Part shown: one piece after another, positions 37,072 to 47,449 of the stretch
How positions within the stretch are numbered: position 1 is the stretch's first letter
Layout of the letters: every line of letters starts with the position of its first letter
Assembly: GCF_017873715.1 (NCBI RefSeq)
Contig: NZ_JAGGKM010000003.1
Location: forward strand, 1 to 64,000
Source: Cytobacillus luteolus
GTDB taxonomy: Bacteria; Bacillota; Bacilli; Bacillales; Bacillaceae_L
DNA: 64,000 nt
Direction of reading: 5' to 3'
Program-made: the position numbers and the translations under genes
The notes under the pieces: model-generated
Database searches by the model: none
The model's input: only the letters and a program-made list of their open reading frames with translations
What the model was told of the DNA's origin: nothing

Positions 37072-39138
37072 ATGCAAAAAGTTTTGATTGTAGGTGCCGG
37101 TAAAGGTGGCAGTGCTTTATTAACGATCCTTCATGAAACGGAAATGATGGAAGTTGTAGCAATGGTTGATATTAACCAAGATGCACCGGGTATTGCCCTT
37201 GCAAAACAGCTTGGTGTCTTAACAGGTCAGAATTGGCGTGATTATATCTCGGGCAACATTGATATCGTTGTAGACACGACAGGTGACGAAAAGGTATTTA
37301 ATGAAATTAGAGAAAAACGAAGTAAACGAACAGTGATTATACCTGGTTCGGTTGCTCATATTACAGCAAGGTTAATGGAAGAAAAAGAAGCCTTAATTAC
37401 GAATTTTAAAGAGGAAACCTATAAGCATGATCTTATCTTTAATTCCACTCATGATGGAATGATCGTAATCGATGAAAAAGGCTATATCATATTGTTTAAC
37501 CGTAGTGCAGAAAGAATGACTGAATTAAATAAAGTGGACGCACTTGGGAAACATATTTATGATGTCATTTCCGCAAGTAAACTACCACGAGTGTTACATA
37601 CAAGGGAAACGGAACTTAATCAAGAAATGGTTCTTGAGAATGGACGTAAAGTAATATCAACTAGAATTCCGATGGTTAATGAAAATGGACTTCTAATGGG
37701 TGCTTTTGCAGTGTTCAAGGATATTACAGAGGTTGTTAATTTAGCTGAAGAAATAACAAACCTTAAAGAAATTCAAACCATGCTTGAAGCTATAATTCAG
37801 TCTTCGGACGAGGCAATAACAGTTGTCGATGAGGAAGGACGAGGAATTTTAATTAACCCAGCCTATACTAGAATTACTGGATTAGAACAAGATGAAGTGA
37901 TTGGTAAGCCTGCAAATACCGATATTTCTGAGGGTGAAAGTATGCATATGCAAGTACTTCAGACCAGAAGGCCAGTACGTGGGGTAAGAATGAAGGTCGG
38001 CCCGAGTAAAAAAGATGTAATTGTAAATGTAGCCCCGATTATAGTGGATAGCAAGCTTAAGGGAAGTGTCGGTGTAATCCATGATATGTCAGAGATTAAA
38101 TCGCTTACCAATGAATTGAATAGGGCTCGGCAAATTATTAGAACACTTGAAGCGAAGTACTCATTCGATGATATCGTTGGTGCATCTGAAGAAATGCAAT
38201 TTGCAATAGAGCAAGCAAAGTTAGGAGCAAAAACGCCTGCTACTGTTCTTCTTAGAGGAGAATCAGGTACAGGAAAGGAGTTATTTGCTCATGCTATTCA
38301 TAATGCAAGTGACCGGAAGTACAACAAGTTTGTACGTGTAAATTGTGCTGCTTTATCTGAATCATTGTTAGAAAGTGAATTGTTTGGATATGAGGAAGGG
38401 GCATTCTCGGGAGCTAAACGCGGAGGAAAGAGGGGGCTCTTTGAAGAGGCACATAATGGTAGCATTTTTCTAGATGAGATTGGCGAATTATCAGCCAATA
38501 CGCAAGCCAAATTGCTTCGTGTATTGCAAGAACATGAGATTACAAGGGTTGGTGGTACTAAAACAATCTCAATTAATGTTCGCGTAATTGCTGCTACCAA
38601 TGTCAATCTAGAAAAGGGAATTGGAAAGGGTACTTTTCGTGAAGACTTATACTATAGATTAAATCGTATGCCAATCCACATTCCTCCTCTAAGAATGAGA
38701 AAGGAAGAAATTCCAGCCTTATCTATGCATCTAATCCATAAAATTAATCAAGATTATGGAAGAAATGTGGAAGGTCTAACAGAGGATGCAGTTGAGCATT
38801 TGAAGTCCTATAATTGGCCTGGAAATGTTCGAGAACTTGAAAATGTTTTAGGACGAGCTATTATTTTTATGGCCTTTCACGAGACTTTTATTCAAGCAAA
38901 GCACATTCAGCCACTTCAAAACGAAGAAGTAGCAGAAGAAAATGAAATGATTGAGGTCTCAATAAAAGAACAAAAATTATCAACATTGGTTGAAGAGTAT
39001 GAAGGGCGAGTCATTACTGAAATTTTACATAGATATGATGGCAATAAAACGAAAGCGGCAAAAGTACTCGGTATATCGCTAAGGAGCCTATACTATAAGC
39101 TTGAAAAATACAACATTGCAAATAATAGCATGCAATAA
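37072..39138 (+). CDS. bkdR: Sigma-54-dependent activator BkdR
   Basis: 688 residues. An N-terminal Rossmann-like segment ([14 protein letters not shown], 1-110) is followed by two PAS-like domains (about 130-230 and 255-350), an AAA+ domain with Walker A GESGTGKE (near 396), [18 protein letters not shown] and [11 protein letters not shown], and a C-terminal Fis-type helix-turn-helix (about 645-682). The sigma-54 contact loop reads GAFSGA, where GAFTGA is usual; Ser for Thr is conservative. It activates the adjacent ptb-bcd-buk-lpdV-bkd operon from upstream sites. The sensed signal is probably branched-chain amino or oxo acids. Confidence 0.94.
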   Translation: MQKVLIVGAGKGGSALLTILHETEMMEVVAMVDINQDAPGIALAKQLGVLTGQNWRDYISGNIDIVVDTTGDEKVFNEIREKRSKRTVIIPGSVAHITARLMEEKEALITNFKEETYKHDLIFNSTHDGMIVIDEKGYIILFNRSAERMTELNKVDALGKHIYDVISASKLPRVLHTRETELNQEMVLENGRKVISTRIPMVNENGLLMGAFAVFKDITEVVNLAEEITNLKEIQTMLEAIIQSSDEAITVVDEEGRGILINPAYTRITGLEQDEVIGKPANTDISEGESMHMQVLQTRRPVRGVRMKVGPSKKDVIVNVAPIIVDSKLKGSVGVIHDMSEIKSLTNELNRARQIIRTLEAKYSFDDIVGASEEMQFAIEQAKLGAKTPATVLLRGESGTGKELFAHAIHNASDRKYNKFVRVNCAALSESLLESELFGYEEGAFSGAKRGGKRGLFEEAHNGSIFLDEIGELSANTQAKLLRVLQEHEITRVGGTKTISINVRVIAATNVNLEKGIGKGTFREDLYYRLNRMPIHIPPLRMRKEEIPALSMHLIHKINQDYGRNVEGLTEDAVEHLKSYNWPGNVRELENVLGRAIIFMAFHETFIQAKHIQPLQNEEVAEENEMIEVSIKEQKLSTLVEEYEGRVITEILHRYDGNKTKAAKVLGISLRSLYYKLEKYNIANNSMQ

Positions 39139-39163
39139 ATTGCACGATTGCAAAAAACTGCAA
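39131..39163 (+). promoter_or_regulatory. Candidate BkdR upstream activating sites
   Basis: TGCAA-TAAA-TTGCA at 39131-39144 overlaps the bkdR stop codon. It is followed by TTGCA-AAAAAC-TGCAA at 39148-39163. The sites lie 45-75 bp before the sigma-54 promoter, a suitable distance for an enhancer-type activator. Confidence 0.55.
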
Positions 39164-39179
39164 AACTATGTAAATAAAA

Positions 39180-39193
39180 ATAAAGCGTTTTCA
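39180..39193 (+). promoter_or_regulatory. Cre-like sequence before the bkd promoter
   Basis: ATAAAGCGTTTTCA agrees with 12 of 14 positions of the CcpA consensus TGWAANCGNTNWCA. It lies between the activator sites and the -24 element. Confidence 0.4.
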
Positions 39194-39205
39194 ATAGTTT
39201 TGAGT

Positions 39206-39221
39206 TGGCACACTTCTTGCA
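39206..39221 (+). promoter_or_regulatory. Sigma-54 (SigL) promoter of the bkd operon
   Basis: TGGCAC-N5-TTGCA is a perfect -24/-12 sigma-54 promoter, 53 bp before ptb. It matches the requirement for the sigma-54 activator BkdR encoded upstream. Confidence 0.88.
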
Positions 39222-39274
39222 TTATGTATTATTGGATGCCGCACTATTATATCTAGAAAGGGTTGAAACACTAA

Positions 39275-40174
39275 ATGGAATTAGACATATTGTTTGAAAA
39301 AGCAACCCAATTTACTGGAAAGACAGTTGCGGTTGCAGCGGCAGAGGATTCAGAAGTCATAGAGGCAGTAACTGAAGCAGTGAACAGAAATCTAGCTAGC
39401 TTTTTGCTTTACGGTGATATAGAAAAAATCACCAAACTTATTAAGGAAAGGAATCCTGAATATTTAAATTCAGACAAAATAAGAATTGTACATTCCATTT
39501 CCGATACGAAATCTGCCGAACTTGCTGTAAGAGCTGTTCATACAAAAGATGCAGATGTTTTAATGAAAGGTCATATTTCAACTGCTACTATTTTAAAAGC
39601 AGTTCTAAATAAAGAATATGGATTACGGACTGGTAGTGTTTTATCTCATACAGCTGTATTTGAAGTTGCAGGCTACGATCGATTCATTATTGTTACTGAT
39701 GCTGCAATGAATATCGAGCCAGATTTAAACCAAAAAGTCCAGATTGTTGATAATGCGGTGAAAATTGCTCGTTCAATCGGGATTGAAAGACCGAAAGTAG
39801 CTCCGATTGCAGCGGTTGAGGTTGTAAATCCTACGATGCAGGCTACCATAGATGCTGCAGCATTAACACAGATGAATAAAAGAGGACAAATCAAAAATTG
39901 TGATATTGATGGTCCACTCGCACTTGATAATGCAGTCTCTGTATTGGCAGCAAAGCATAAAGGAATACAATCTGAAGTAGCTGGAAATGCAGATATTTTA
40001 TTAGTTCCAACCATTGATGTTGGGAATGCACTATATAAATCATTGATCTATTTTGCAAATGCAAAGGTTGGCGCAGTAATCGCAGGAGCAAAAGCTCCAA
40101 TTGTATTAACTTCAAGAGCCGATTCTGCTGAAAGTAAACTATATTCATTAGCTCTAGCAGTTTGTTCTGCTTAA
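39275..40174 (+). CDS. ptb: Phosphate butyryltransferase
   Basis: Exchanges CoA for phosphate on butyryl- and branched acyl-CoA. It is used with Buk to make ATP from isobutyryl-, isovaleryl- and 2-methylbutyryl-CoA. It has 299 residues of the PTA/PTB fold, with VLMKGHISTATILKAVL and a C-terminal VLTSRADSAESK motif. It is the first gene of the sigma-54 operon. Confidence 0.95.
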   Translation: MELDILFEKATQFTGKTVAVAAAEDSEVIEAVTEAVNRNLASFLLYGDIEKITKLIKERNPEYLNSDKIRIVHSISDTKSAELAVRAVHTKDADVLMKGHISTATILKAVLNKEYGLRTGSVLSHTAVFEVAGYDRFIIVTDAAMNIEPDLNQKVQIVDNAVKIARSIGIERPKVAPIAAVEVVNPTMQATIDAAALTQMNKRGQIKNCDIDGPLALDNAVSVLAAKHKGIQSEVAGNADILLVPTIDVGNALYKSLIYFANAKVGAVIAGAKAPIVLTSRADSAESKLYSLALAVCSA

Positions 40175-40208
40175 AACTATATAATTTTTATCTTAGGGGG
40201 ATTTTACA

Positions 40209-41303
40209 ATGGAAATTTTCAAGTATATGGAGACTTATGATTACGAGCAATTAGTATTTTGTCAAGATAAGCAATCTGGATTAAAAGCTATCATAGCTAT
40301 CCATGATACAACACTAGGTCCAGCATTAGGTGGAACACGTATGTGGACATATGAGTCAGAAGCAGCAGCAATTGAGGATGCACTTCGCCTTGCGAAAGGT
40401 ATGACATACAAAAATGCAGCAGCTGGTTTAAATCTTGGTGGTGGAAAAACAGTTATCATTGGAGATCCACGTAAAGATAAAAATGAAGAATTATTCCGTG
40501 CATTTGGTCGTTATATTCAAGGGCTAAATGGTCGTTATATCACTGCTGAGGACGTAGGTACCACTGTTGCAGATATGGACTTAATTCATGAAGAAACTGA
40601 TTATGTAACTGGTATTTCGCCAGCATTCGGCTCTTCAGGAAATCCTTCACCTGTTACTGCTTACGGTGTTTACCGTGGTATGAAAGCAGCAGCGAAAGAA
40701 GCGTTTGGTTCTGATTCACTTGAAGGTAAAGTTATTGCAATACAAGGTGTAGGGAACGTTGCGTATAACCTATGTAAACATCTACATGAAGAAGGTGCTC
40801 AGTTAATCGTTACTGACATTAACAAAGAAGCTGTTCAACGTGCTGTTGAGGAATTTGGTGCAAAAGCAGTTGATCCAAATGAAATCTACAGTGTAGACTG
40901 TGACATCTATGCTCCATGTGCATTAGGTGCAACTATTAATGATGAAACAATTCCATTAATTAAAGCAAAAGTAATCGCTGGTGCAGCAAATAACCAATTA
41001 AAAGAAACGCGTCATGGAGATATTATTCATGAAATGGGAATCGTTTATGCTCCTGATTATGTTATTAACGCTGGTGGTGTTATCAACGTAGCAGACGAAT
41101 TATATGGTTACAATCGTGACCGTGCAATGAAAAAAGTAGAAACGATTTATAACAATATTGAAAAGGTAATTGATATTGCTAAGCGTGATGGTATACCAAC
41201 TTACCTAGCAGCAGACAGACTGGCTGAAGAACGTATTGAGAGAATGAGAAATTCTCGTAGCCAATTCTTACAAAACGGGCACAGTATTATTAGCCGTAGA
41301 TAA
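40209..41303 (+). CDS. bcd: Leucine dehydrogenase
   Basis: NAD-dependent oxidative deamination of Leu, Val and Ile to the 2-oxo acids that feed the BKD complex. It has 364 residues. The catalytic Lys80 is in NLGGGKTVI, and the NAD-binding loop is [17 protein letters not shown] precedes ATG. Confidence 0.97.
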   Translation: MEIFKYMETYDYEQLVFCQDKQSGLKAIIAIHDTTLGPALGGTRMWTYESEAAAIEDALRLAKGMTYKNAAAGLNLGGGKTVIIGDPRKDKNEELFRAFGRYIQGLNGRYITAEDVGTTVADMDLIHEETDYVTGISPAFGSSGNPSPVTAYGVYRGMKAAAKEAFGSDSLEGKVIAIQGVGNVAYNLCKHLHEEGAQLIVTDINKEAVQRAVEEFGAKAVDPNEIYSVDCDIYAPCALGATINDETIPLIKAKVIAGAANNQLKETRHGDIIHEMGIVYAPDYVINAGGVINVADELYGYNRDRAMKKVETIYNNIEKVIDIAKRDGIPTYLAADRLAEERIERMRNSRSQFLQNGHSIISRR

Positions 41304-41309
41304 TTAAGG

Positions 41310-41343
41310 TAGTGGTAAAGAGACTGTCTTCTCTTTACCACTA
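41310..41343 (+). other. Intercistronic hairpin between bcd and buk
   Basis: TAGTGGTAAAGAGA and TCTCTTTACCACTA form a perfect 14-bp stem with a six-base loop. No T tract follows, so it is not a standard terminator. It may protect mRNA ends or mark processing inside the operon. Confidence 0.7.
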
Positions 41344-41402
41344 TTACAAATTAGTGGTGTTAAAGTAATAACCTATTACTTAACATTTTGGAGGTTTCAA
41401 CG

Positions 41403-42512
41403 TTGCAGGAAAAAGAATATCGAATTCTCGTAATCAACCCAGGATCAACATCAACGAAAATTGGCGTGTTTGATAATGAGCGCTCAGTATTTGAGAAGAC
41501 GATTCGTCATGATAGTGAAGTTATTAATTCATATGCAAATATTATTGATCAATATGAATTTAGAAAAAATACAATACTAGAAGCCCTAGATAACGAAGGC
41601 ATCAACATCTCTAAACTAAATGCAGTTTGTGGAAGAGGTGGGCTTTTACGTCCTATCGAAGGTGGCACGTATAAGGTTAATAATGAAATGCTTCATGATC
41701 TTAAAATAGGATACTCCGGCCAACACGCATCAAATTTAGGTGGAATTCTAGCGTATGAGATTGCTTCAAATTTAAATATCCCTTCATTTATTGTAGACCC
41801 GGTAGTAGTAGATGAACTAGCCCCGATTGCTCGTATCTCCGGATTTTCTCTGATTGAAAGAAAAAGTATTTTTCACGCATTGAATCAAAAAGCAGTTGCT
41901 AGAAGAGTGTCAAAGGAACTTGGTAAAAAGTATACAGAACTAAATTTGATTGTAACTCATATGGGTGGCGGTATTACCGTTGGTGTTCATAAGCAAGGAA
42001 GAGTAATTGAAGTAAATAACGGATTACATGGTGATGGGCCGTTTAGCCCGGAGCGTGCTGGAACTGTACCAGCAGGTGATTTGGTTGCTTTATGTTACTC
42101 AGGCCATTACTACAGAGAAGAAATCATGAAAAAACTTGTAGGTCAAGGTGGTCTTGTAGGTTATCTTGGCACAAATGATGCAGTAAAGGTTGAACAAATG
42201 ATTAAAGCTGGTGATGAAAAAGCCAAGAATGTGTATAATGCAATGGCTTACCAGGTTGCTAAAGAAATTGGTGCAGCAAGTGCTGTATTAGCTGGAAAGG
42301 TTGATGCAATTATTCTTACTGGTGGCCTTGCTTATGGTAAGGAATTTGTTAAGGAGATTGCTGATCAAGTAAATTGGATTGCTGATGTCATTGTGGAACC
42401 AGGTGAAAATGAACTTCAGGCACTAACTGAAGGGGCATTACGTGTCCTTAGAGGTGAAGAGGATGCAAAGGATTATCCAGGGGAAGTAAAGCAAACAAAA
42501 GTGACACAGTAA
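41403..42512 (+). CDS. buk: Butyrate kinase
   Basis: Makes ATP and a branched-chain or butyric acid from the acyl phosphate produced by Ptb. It has 369 residues of the acetate/butyrate kinase fold, with [14 protein letters not shown] at the N-terminus, [12 protein letters not shown], and ILTGGLAYG near the C-terminus. TTG 41403 has GGAGG 8 bp upstream; an earlier in-frame TTG overlaps the ribosome site. Confidence 0.95.
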   Translation: MQEKEYRILVINPGSTSTKIGVFDNERSVFEKTIRHDSEVINSYANIIDQYEFRKNTILEALDNEGINISKLNAVCGRGGLLRPIEGGTYKVNNEMLHDLKIGYSGQHASNLGGILAYEIASNLNIPSFIVDPVVVDELAPIARISGFSLIERKSIFHALNQKAVARRVSKELGKKYTELNLIVTHMGGGITVGVHKQGRVIEVNNGLHGDGPFSPERAGTVPAGDLVALCYSGHYYREEIMKKLVGQGGLVGYLGTNDAVKVEQMIKAGDEKAKNVYNAMAYQVAKEIGAASAVLAGKVDAIILTGGLAYGKEFVKEIADQVNWIADVIVEPGENELQALTEGALRVLRGEEDAKDYPGEVKQTKVTQ

Positions 42513-42536
42513 AAATAGACGGGAGATGTAAGGAAC

Positions 42537-43958
42537 ATGGCAACGGAATATGATTTAGTTATTCTAGGTGGAGGCACTGGCGGATATGTTGCTGCAATTC
42601 GTGCCTCACAGCTTGGATTGAAGGTAGCAGTTGTTGAAAAAGGAAAGCTTGGAGGTACATGCCTTCACGCTGGATGTATACCAAGTAAAGCATTACTTAG
42701 AAGTGCAGAGGTATATGCAACTACGAAAAAGAGCGAAGAATTTGGCGTATTAACAAGTGATGTAACTCTAGATTTTTCAAAGGTTCAAGCTAGAAAAGAG
42801 AAAATCACTGATCAGCTTTATAAAGGTGTTCAGCATTTAATGAAGCAAGGGAAAATCAGTGTGTATGAAGGATTAGGGCGTATTTTAGGGCCTTCTATTT
42901 TCTCACCGATGCCCGGAACAATTTCAGTTGAAATGAACAATGGCGAAGAAAACGAAATGTTAATTCCTAAAAATGTCATTATTGCAACTGGATCAAGACC
43001 GCGTACATTACCTGGTCTAGAAGCTGACAGTGAGTATGTAATGACATCTGACGAAGCACTAGCAATGAAAGAATTACCTAAATCAATCATAATCGTTGGT
43101 GGCGGAGTAATTGGAATTGAATGGGCTTCGATGCTTGTAGATTTTGGCTTAGAAGTAACAGTGTTAGAATATGCAGATCGAATTTTACCAACTGAAGATA
43201 AAGAAGTATCAAAAGAGCTACAGCGTCTAATGAAGAAAAAAGGTGTAAAAATTGTTACTGGTGCGAAAGTACTTCCTGAAACACTTGAAAAGGGAGAAGG
43301 AGTAACAATCAAAGCTGAGCACAAGGGTGAACAAAAGACATTTACTGCTGAAAAACTACTTGTTTCAGTAGGGCGTCAAGCAAATGTTGAAGGTATAGGA
43401 CTAGAAAATACGGAGATTCAACTTGATAGAGGAAATATCGTAACAAATGAAGTTTATCAAACAAAAGAATCCCATATTTATGCTATAGGAGATGTAATCG
43501 GTGGCTTGCAATTAGCTCACGTTGCATCTCATGAAGGAATTGTAGCAGTTGAGCATATTGCTAACGAAAACCCAATGCCTATCGATTATACCCTTATTTC
43601 TAAGTGTGTATATAGTAGCCCAGAGGTTGCAAGTGTTGGATATACAGAAGATGAAGCAAAAGAAAAAGGCTTTAATGTAAAAACAGGTAAGTTTTCATTT
43701 AGAGCGATTGGGAAAGCACTTGTTTACGGTGAAAGTGATGGATTTGTAAAACTTGTGGTTGATGAAGACACTGATGACCTATTAGGTGTACATATGATTG
43801 GTCCACATGTTACAGATATGATTTCAGAGGCAGGACTAGCAAGAGTACTTGATGCAACTCCTTGGGAGATTTCACATACCATTCACCCTCACCCAACATT
43901 ATCTGAGGCAATTGGTGAAGCAGCATTAGCTGTTTATGGCAAGGCAATCCATTCATAA
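42537..43958 (+). CDS. lpdV: Dihydrolipoyl dehydrogenase (E3) of the BKD complex
   Basis: Reoxidises the dihydrolipoyl arm of BkdB with NAD. It has 473 residues. FAD motif GGGTGGYVAA, the redox disulfide GGTCLHAGCIPSK, NAD motif VVGGGVIGIEWASML, FAD motif IYAIGDVIGG, and the catalytic His of HPHPTLSEA near the C-terminus are all present. Confidence 0.96.
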   Translation: MATEYDLVILGGGTGGYVAAIRASQLGLKVAVVEKGKLGGTCLHAGCIPSKALLRSAEVYATTKKSEEFGVLTSDVTLDFSKVQARKEKITDQLYKGVQHLMKQGKISVYEGLGRILGPSIFSPMPGTISVEMNNGEENEMLIPKNVIIATGSRPRTLPGLEADSEYVMTSDEALAMKELPKSIIIVGGGVIGIEWASMLVDFGLEVTVLEYADRILPTEDKEVSKELQRLMKKKGVKIVTGAKVLPETLEKGEGVTIKAEHKGEQKTFTAEKLLVSVGRQANVEGIGLENTEIQLDRGNIVTNEVYQTKESHIYAIGDVIGGLQLAHVASHEGIVAVEHIANENPMPIDYTLISKCVYSSPEVASVGYTEDEAKEKGFNVKTGKFSFRAIGKALVYGESDGFVKLVVDEDTDDLLGVHMIGPHVTDMISEAGLARVLDATPWEISHTIHPHPTLSEAIGEAALAVYGKAIHS

Positions 43959-43997
43959 TGGAAAGAATTTAAGCTTTTATATAGGAGGTTATTAATT

Positions 43998-44990
43998 ATG
44001 ACAGAAAATCGTCATCAAGCATTAGGTTTAACTGATGAAAAAGTTCTTGAAATGTATGAAACTATGCTACTATCACGTAGAATTGATGAGCGTATGTGGC
44101 TATTAAACCGTGCGGGTAAAATTCCATTTGTTATCTCGTGTCAGGGTCAAGAGGCAGCTCAAGTTGGAGCAGCTTTTGCATTAGACCGTGAAAAAGATTA
44201 TGTTCTTCCGTACTACCGTGATATGGGAGTTGTATTAACTTTTGGAATGACTGCTACAGAACTAATGCTGTCTGGTTTTGCTAAAGCAGAAGATCCAAAC
44301 TCTGGTGGACGTCAAATGCCTGGACACTTTGGTCAAAAGAAAAACAGAATTGTTACTGGTTCTTCACCGGTTACAACTCAAGTTCCACATGCTGTAGGTA
44401 TTGCCTTAGCAGGGAAAATGGAAAACAAGGATCTAGTAACATTCGTTACATTTGGTGAAGGTTCTTCTAACCAAGGTGACTTCCATGAAGGTGCAAACTT
44501 TGCTGGGGTTCATAAGCTGCCGGTAATCTTCATGTGTGAAAATAATAAATACGCAATTTCGGTTCCTATTGAAAAACAATTAGCATGTGAAAACGTATCA
44601 GATCGTGCAATTGGATATGGAATGCCAGGTTATACGGTTGATGGAAATGACCCATTAGAAGTATACAAGGTAGTTAAAGAAGCTGCAGAACGTGGCCGAC
44701 GTGGTGAAGGTCCAACTCTTGTTGAGACAATTTCTTATCGATTAACACCTCACTCCAGTGATGATGACGATCGTAGCTATCGTGAACAAGAAGAAGTAGC
44801 GGAAGCAAAGAAAAAGGACCCAATCATTCTTTTCGCAGCATATCTAAAAGAAGTTGGCGTTCTAACAGAAGAAATTGAAACTACAATGAACGACCGTATT
44901 ATGAAGCTTGTAAACGAAGCAACTGATTATGCTGAGAATGCTCCATATGCGGAACCAGAATCTGCTCTTAAGCATGTGTATGCTGAGTAA
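43998..44990 (+). CDS. bkdAA: Branched-chain 2-oxoacid dehydrogenase E1 alpha
   Basis: Thiamine-diphosphate-binding E1 alpha subunit. It has 330 residues. The TPP motif is FGEGSSNQGDFHEGANFAGV ... ENNKYAIS, and the phosphorylation-loop-like region reads YRLTPHSSDDDD. It acts with BkdAB to decarboxylate the oxo acids from Leu, Ile and Val. Confidence 0.96.
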   Translation: MTENRHQALGLTDEKVLEMYETMLLSRRIDERMWLLNRAGKIPFVISCQGQEAAQVGAAFALDREKDYVLPYYRDMGVVLTFGMTATELMLSGFAKAEDPNSGGRQMPGHFGQKKNRIVTGSSPVTTQVPHAVGIALAGKMENKDLVTFVTFGEGSSNQGDFHEGANFAGVHKLPVIFMCENNKYAISVPIEKQLACENVSDRAIGYGMPGYTVDGNDPLEVYKVVKEAAERGRRGEGPTLVETISYRLTPHSSDDDDRSYREQEEVAEAKKKDPIILFAAYLKEVGVLTEEIETTMNDRIMKLVNEATDYAENAPYAEPESALKHVYAE

Positions 44991-45008
44991 AGTAAGGGGG
45001 AAAATTTG

Positions 45009-45992
45009 ATGCCTGTTATTTCATATATTGATGCAGTTACAATGGCAATGCGTGAAGAAATGGAAAGAGATCCTAAGGTTTTCGTATTAGGTGAAGACGT
45101 TGGAAGAAAAGGTGGAGTATTTAAAGCGACACAAGGACTTTATGAACAATTTGGTGAAGACCGCGTATTAGACACTCCATTAGCAGAATCAGCAATTGCT
45201 GGTGTTGGAATTGGAGCAGCGATGTACGGTATGAGACCAATTGCAGAAATGCAATTTGCTGATTTTATCATGCCGGCAGTTAACCAAATTATCTCAGAGG
45301 CAGCTAGAATTAGATACCGTTCTAACAATGATTGGAGCTGTCCAATTACAATTCGTGCTCCTTATGGCGGTGGTGTACACGGTGCATTATATCACTCACA
45401 ATCAGTTGAAGCAGTATTTGCAAATCAACCAGGGTTAAAAATCGTAATGCCTTCGACACCTTATGATGTAAAAGGCTTACTAAAAGCAGCGATTCGTGAC
45501 GAAGATCCAGTACTATTTTTTGAACATAAACGAGCGTACCGCTTAATTAAAGGTGAAGTACCTACAGATGACTATGTATTACCAATTGGAAAAGCTGATG
45601 TAAAACGTGAAGGTGAAGATATTACTGTAATTACATATGGTTTATGTGTTCATTTCGCATTACAAGCTGCTGAAAGATTAGCGAAAGATGGAATCTCAGC
45701 ACATATTCTTGACCTGCGTACTATTTATCCTTTAGACAAAGAAGCTATCATTGAAGCAGCTTCTAAGACAGGAAAAGTACTTCTAGTAACTGAGGATAAT
45801 AAAGAAGGTAGCATTATGGGCGAAGTTTCGGCTATCATAGCGGAAAACTGCCTATTCGAATTAGATGCACCAATTAAGCGCTTAGCTGGTCCAGACGTTC
45901 CGGCAATGCCATATGCTCCGACGATGGAAAAATACTTCATGGTAAACCCTGATAAAGTAGAAAAAGCAATGCGTGAACTTGCAGAATTTTAA
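45009..45992 (+). CDS. bkdAB: Branched-chain 2-oxoacid dehydrogenase E1 beta
   Basis: E1 beta subunit of 327 residues with a transketolase-type pyrimidine domain (EDVGRKGGVFKATQGL, ETPLAESAIAGVGIG-like DTPLAESAI) and the C-terminal domain. ATG 45009 has AAGGGGG 8 bp upstream; a TTG directly before it is in frame but badly spaced. A hairpin separates it from bkdB. Confidence 0.96.
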   Translation: MPVISYIDAVTMAMREEMERDPKVFVLGEDVGRKGGVFKATQGLYEQFGEDRVLDTPLAESAIAGVGIGAAMYGMRPIAEMQFADFIMPAVNQIISEAARIRYRSNNDWSCPITIRAPYGGGVHGALYHSQSVEAVFANQPGLKIVMPSTPYDVKGLLKAAIRDEDPVLFFEHKRAYRLIKGEVPTDDYVLPIGKADVKREGEDITVITYGLCVHFALQAAERLAKDGISAHILDLRTIYPLDKEAIIEAASKTGKVLLVTEDNKEGSIMGEVSAIIAENCLFELDAPIKRLAGPDVPAMPYAPTMEKYFMVNPDKVEKAMRELAEF

Positions 45993-45997
45993 TAATA

Positions 45998-46028
45998 TAG
46001 AGACTGACCAAACAGTCGTCAGTCTCTA
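45998..46028 (+). other. Intercistronic hairpin between bkdAB and bkdB
   Basis: TAGAGACTGAC and GTCAGTCTCTA make a perfect 11-bp stem, then AACGTTTTTT. The T run is offset by four bases, so it may be a weak, partial terminator lowering E2 transcription, or an mRNA stability element. Confidence 0.65.
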
Positions 46029-46091
46029 AACGTTTTTTAAAAGGTGCTTTTCGAGTAGTAAGTGCCTACATAGAACGAGGAGGTAAAAACC

Positions 46092-47396
46092 GTGGCAGTT
46101 GAAAAAATTACAATGCCTCAGTTAGGTGAGAGTGTAACTGAAGGAACAATTAGTAAGTGGTTAGTATCTGTTGGTGATAAAGTAAATAAATATGACCCTC
46201 TAGCTGAGGTCATGACCGATAAAGTTAATGCAGAGGTTCCTTCATCATTTACAGGAACAATTAAAGAATTAATTGCTGAAGAAGGCGAAACACTAGCAGT
46301 TGGTGAAGTGATTTTAATGATCGAGGTTGAAGGTGGAGATGCTGCACCAGTTTCTAAAGAAGATACTGCAAAAGCGGACACATCAGAAACACCTGTTGTC
46401 CAAACAGATGATACAGATAAACCTAATAAACGTCGCTACTCTCCAGCAGTATTAAGACTTTCTCAGGAACACAATATTAATTTGGAAGCGGTAAACGGAA
46501 CGGGTGCTGGTGGACGAATTACTCGTAAAGATTTACTACAGATTATTGAGTCAGGTAATATTCCTACAGAAAGTACGAAGGAAGAACCAGTAGCAAAAGC
46601 TGCTCCTTCACCAGTACAAGTAGAAGAAACAACAGCAGTTAGTCAGGCTGCACCGAAGCAAGCTGCACCGGCACCTGCTATTCCAGTCCATGCTGGTGAT
46701 ATTGAAATTCCAGTAACAGGAATTCGTAAAGCAATTGCAACGAACATGCTTCGTAGTAAGCATGAAGCTCCACATGCTTGGACAATGATTGACGTAGATG
46801 CAACAAACCTAGTTGACTATCGTAATACAATTAAAAATGAATTCAAGCAAAAAGAAGGCTTTAACATTACATTCTTTGCGTTCTTCGTAAAAGCTGTAGC
46901 ACAAGCTCTTAAAGAATTCCCACAAATCAACTCGATGTGGGCTGGAGATAAAATCATTCAGAAAAAAGATATTAATATCTCAATTGCAGTTGCGACTGAT
47001 GATGCATTATTTGTACCAGTTATCAAGCATGCTGATGAAAAAACAATCAAAGGTATTGCCCGAGAAATTACAGATTTAGCTACAAAGGTTCGTACTGGTA
47101 AGTTAAAATCTGATGAAATGCAGGGTGGTACATTTACTGTTAATAACACAGGCTCATTTGGCTCGGTTCAATCGATGGGGATTATTAATTACCCACAAGC
47201 AGCCATTCTTCAGGTTGAATCGATTGTGAAACGCCCTGTAGTAATGAACAACGGAATGATCGCGGTACGTGACATGGTTAACCTTTGTATGTCATTAGAT
47301 CACCGTGTGTTAGATGGGCTAATTTGTGGTCAGTTCTTAGCACGTGTGAAAGAAATCATTGAAAAAACATCAAAAGAAAATACATCTGTATACTAA
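46092..47396 (+). CDS. bkdB: Dihydrolipoyl acyltransferase (E2) of the BKD complex
   Basis: Core of the complex; transfers the branched acyl group from its lipoyl arm to CoA. It has 434 residues. One lipoyl domain carries Lys44 in MTDKVNAEV. An Ala/Pro-rich linker, a peripheral-subunit-binding domain (RRYSPAVLRLSQEHNI, near 113) and a second linker follow. The catalytic domain ends with DHRVLDG. GTG start behind AGGAGG. A terminator follows. Confidence 0.96.
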   Translation: MAVEKITMPQLGESVTEGTISKWLVSVGDKVNKYDPLAEVMTDKVNAEVPSSFTGTIKELIAEEGETLAVGEVILMIEVEGGDAAPVSKEDTAKADTSETPVVQTDDTDKPNKRRYSPAVLRLSQEHNINLEAVNGTGAGGRITRKDLLQIIESGNIPTESTKEEPVAKAAPSPVQVEETTAVSQAAPKQAAPAPAIPVHAGDIEIPVTGIRKAIATNMLRSKHEAPHAWTMIDVDATNLVDYRNTIKNEFKQKEGFNITFFAFFVKAVAQALKEFPQINSMWAGDKIIQKKDINISIAVATDDALFVPVIKHADEKTIKGIAREITDLATKVRTGKLKSDEMQGGTFTVNNTGSFGSVQSMGIINYPQAAILQVESIVKRPVVMNNGMIAVRDMVNLCMSLDHRVLDGLICGQFLARVKEIIEKTSKENTSVY

Positions 47397-47436
47397 AAAA
47401 AAGATCTATTAGGTTAGTAGCCTAATGGATCTTTTT
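47397..47436 (+). terminator. Terminator of the bkd operon
   Basis: AAAAGATCTATTAGG and CCTAATGGATCTTTTT arms with one mismatch, ending in a T run. Confidence 0.87.
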
Positions 47437-47449
47437 GATTTTTACTTTT

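Noticed and set aside
37072-39138. Inactive BkdR because of GAFSGA in place of GAFTGA
   Set aside because: Ser for Thr is conservative, and all other AAA+ motifs and a perfect sigma-54 promoter next door indicate function.
42830-43324. 164-aa antisense reading frame within lpdV, and similar antisense frames over accB, mutB and recN
   Set aside because: Low-complexity Ser/Pro-rich translations mirroring codon bias of the sense gene; no ribosome sites.
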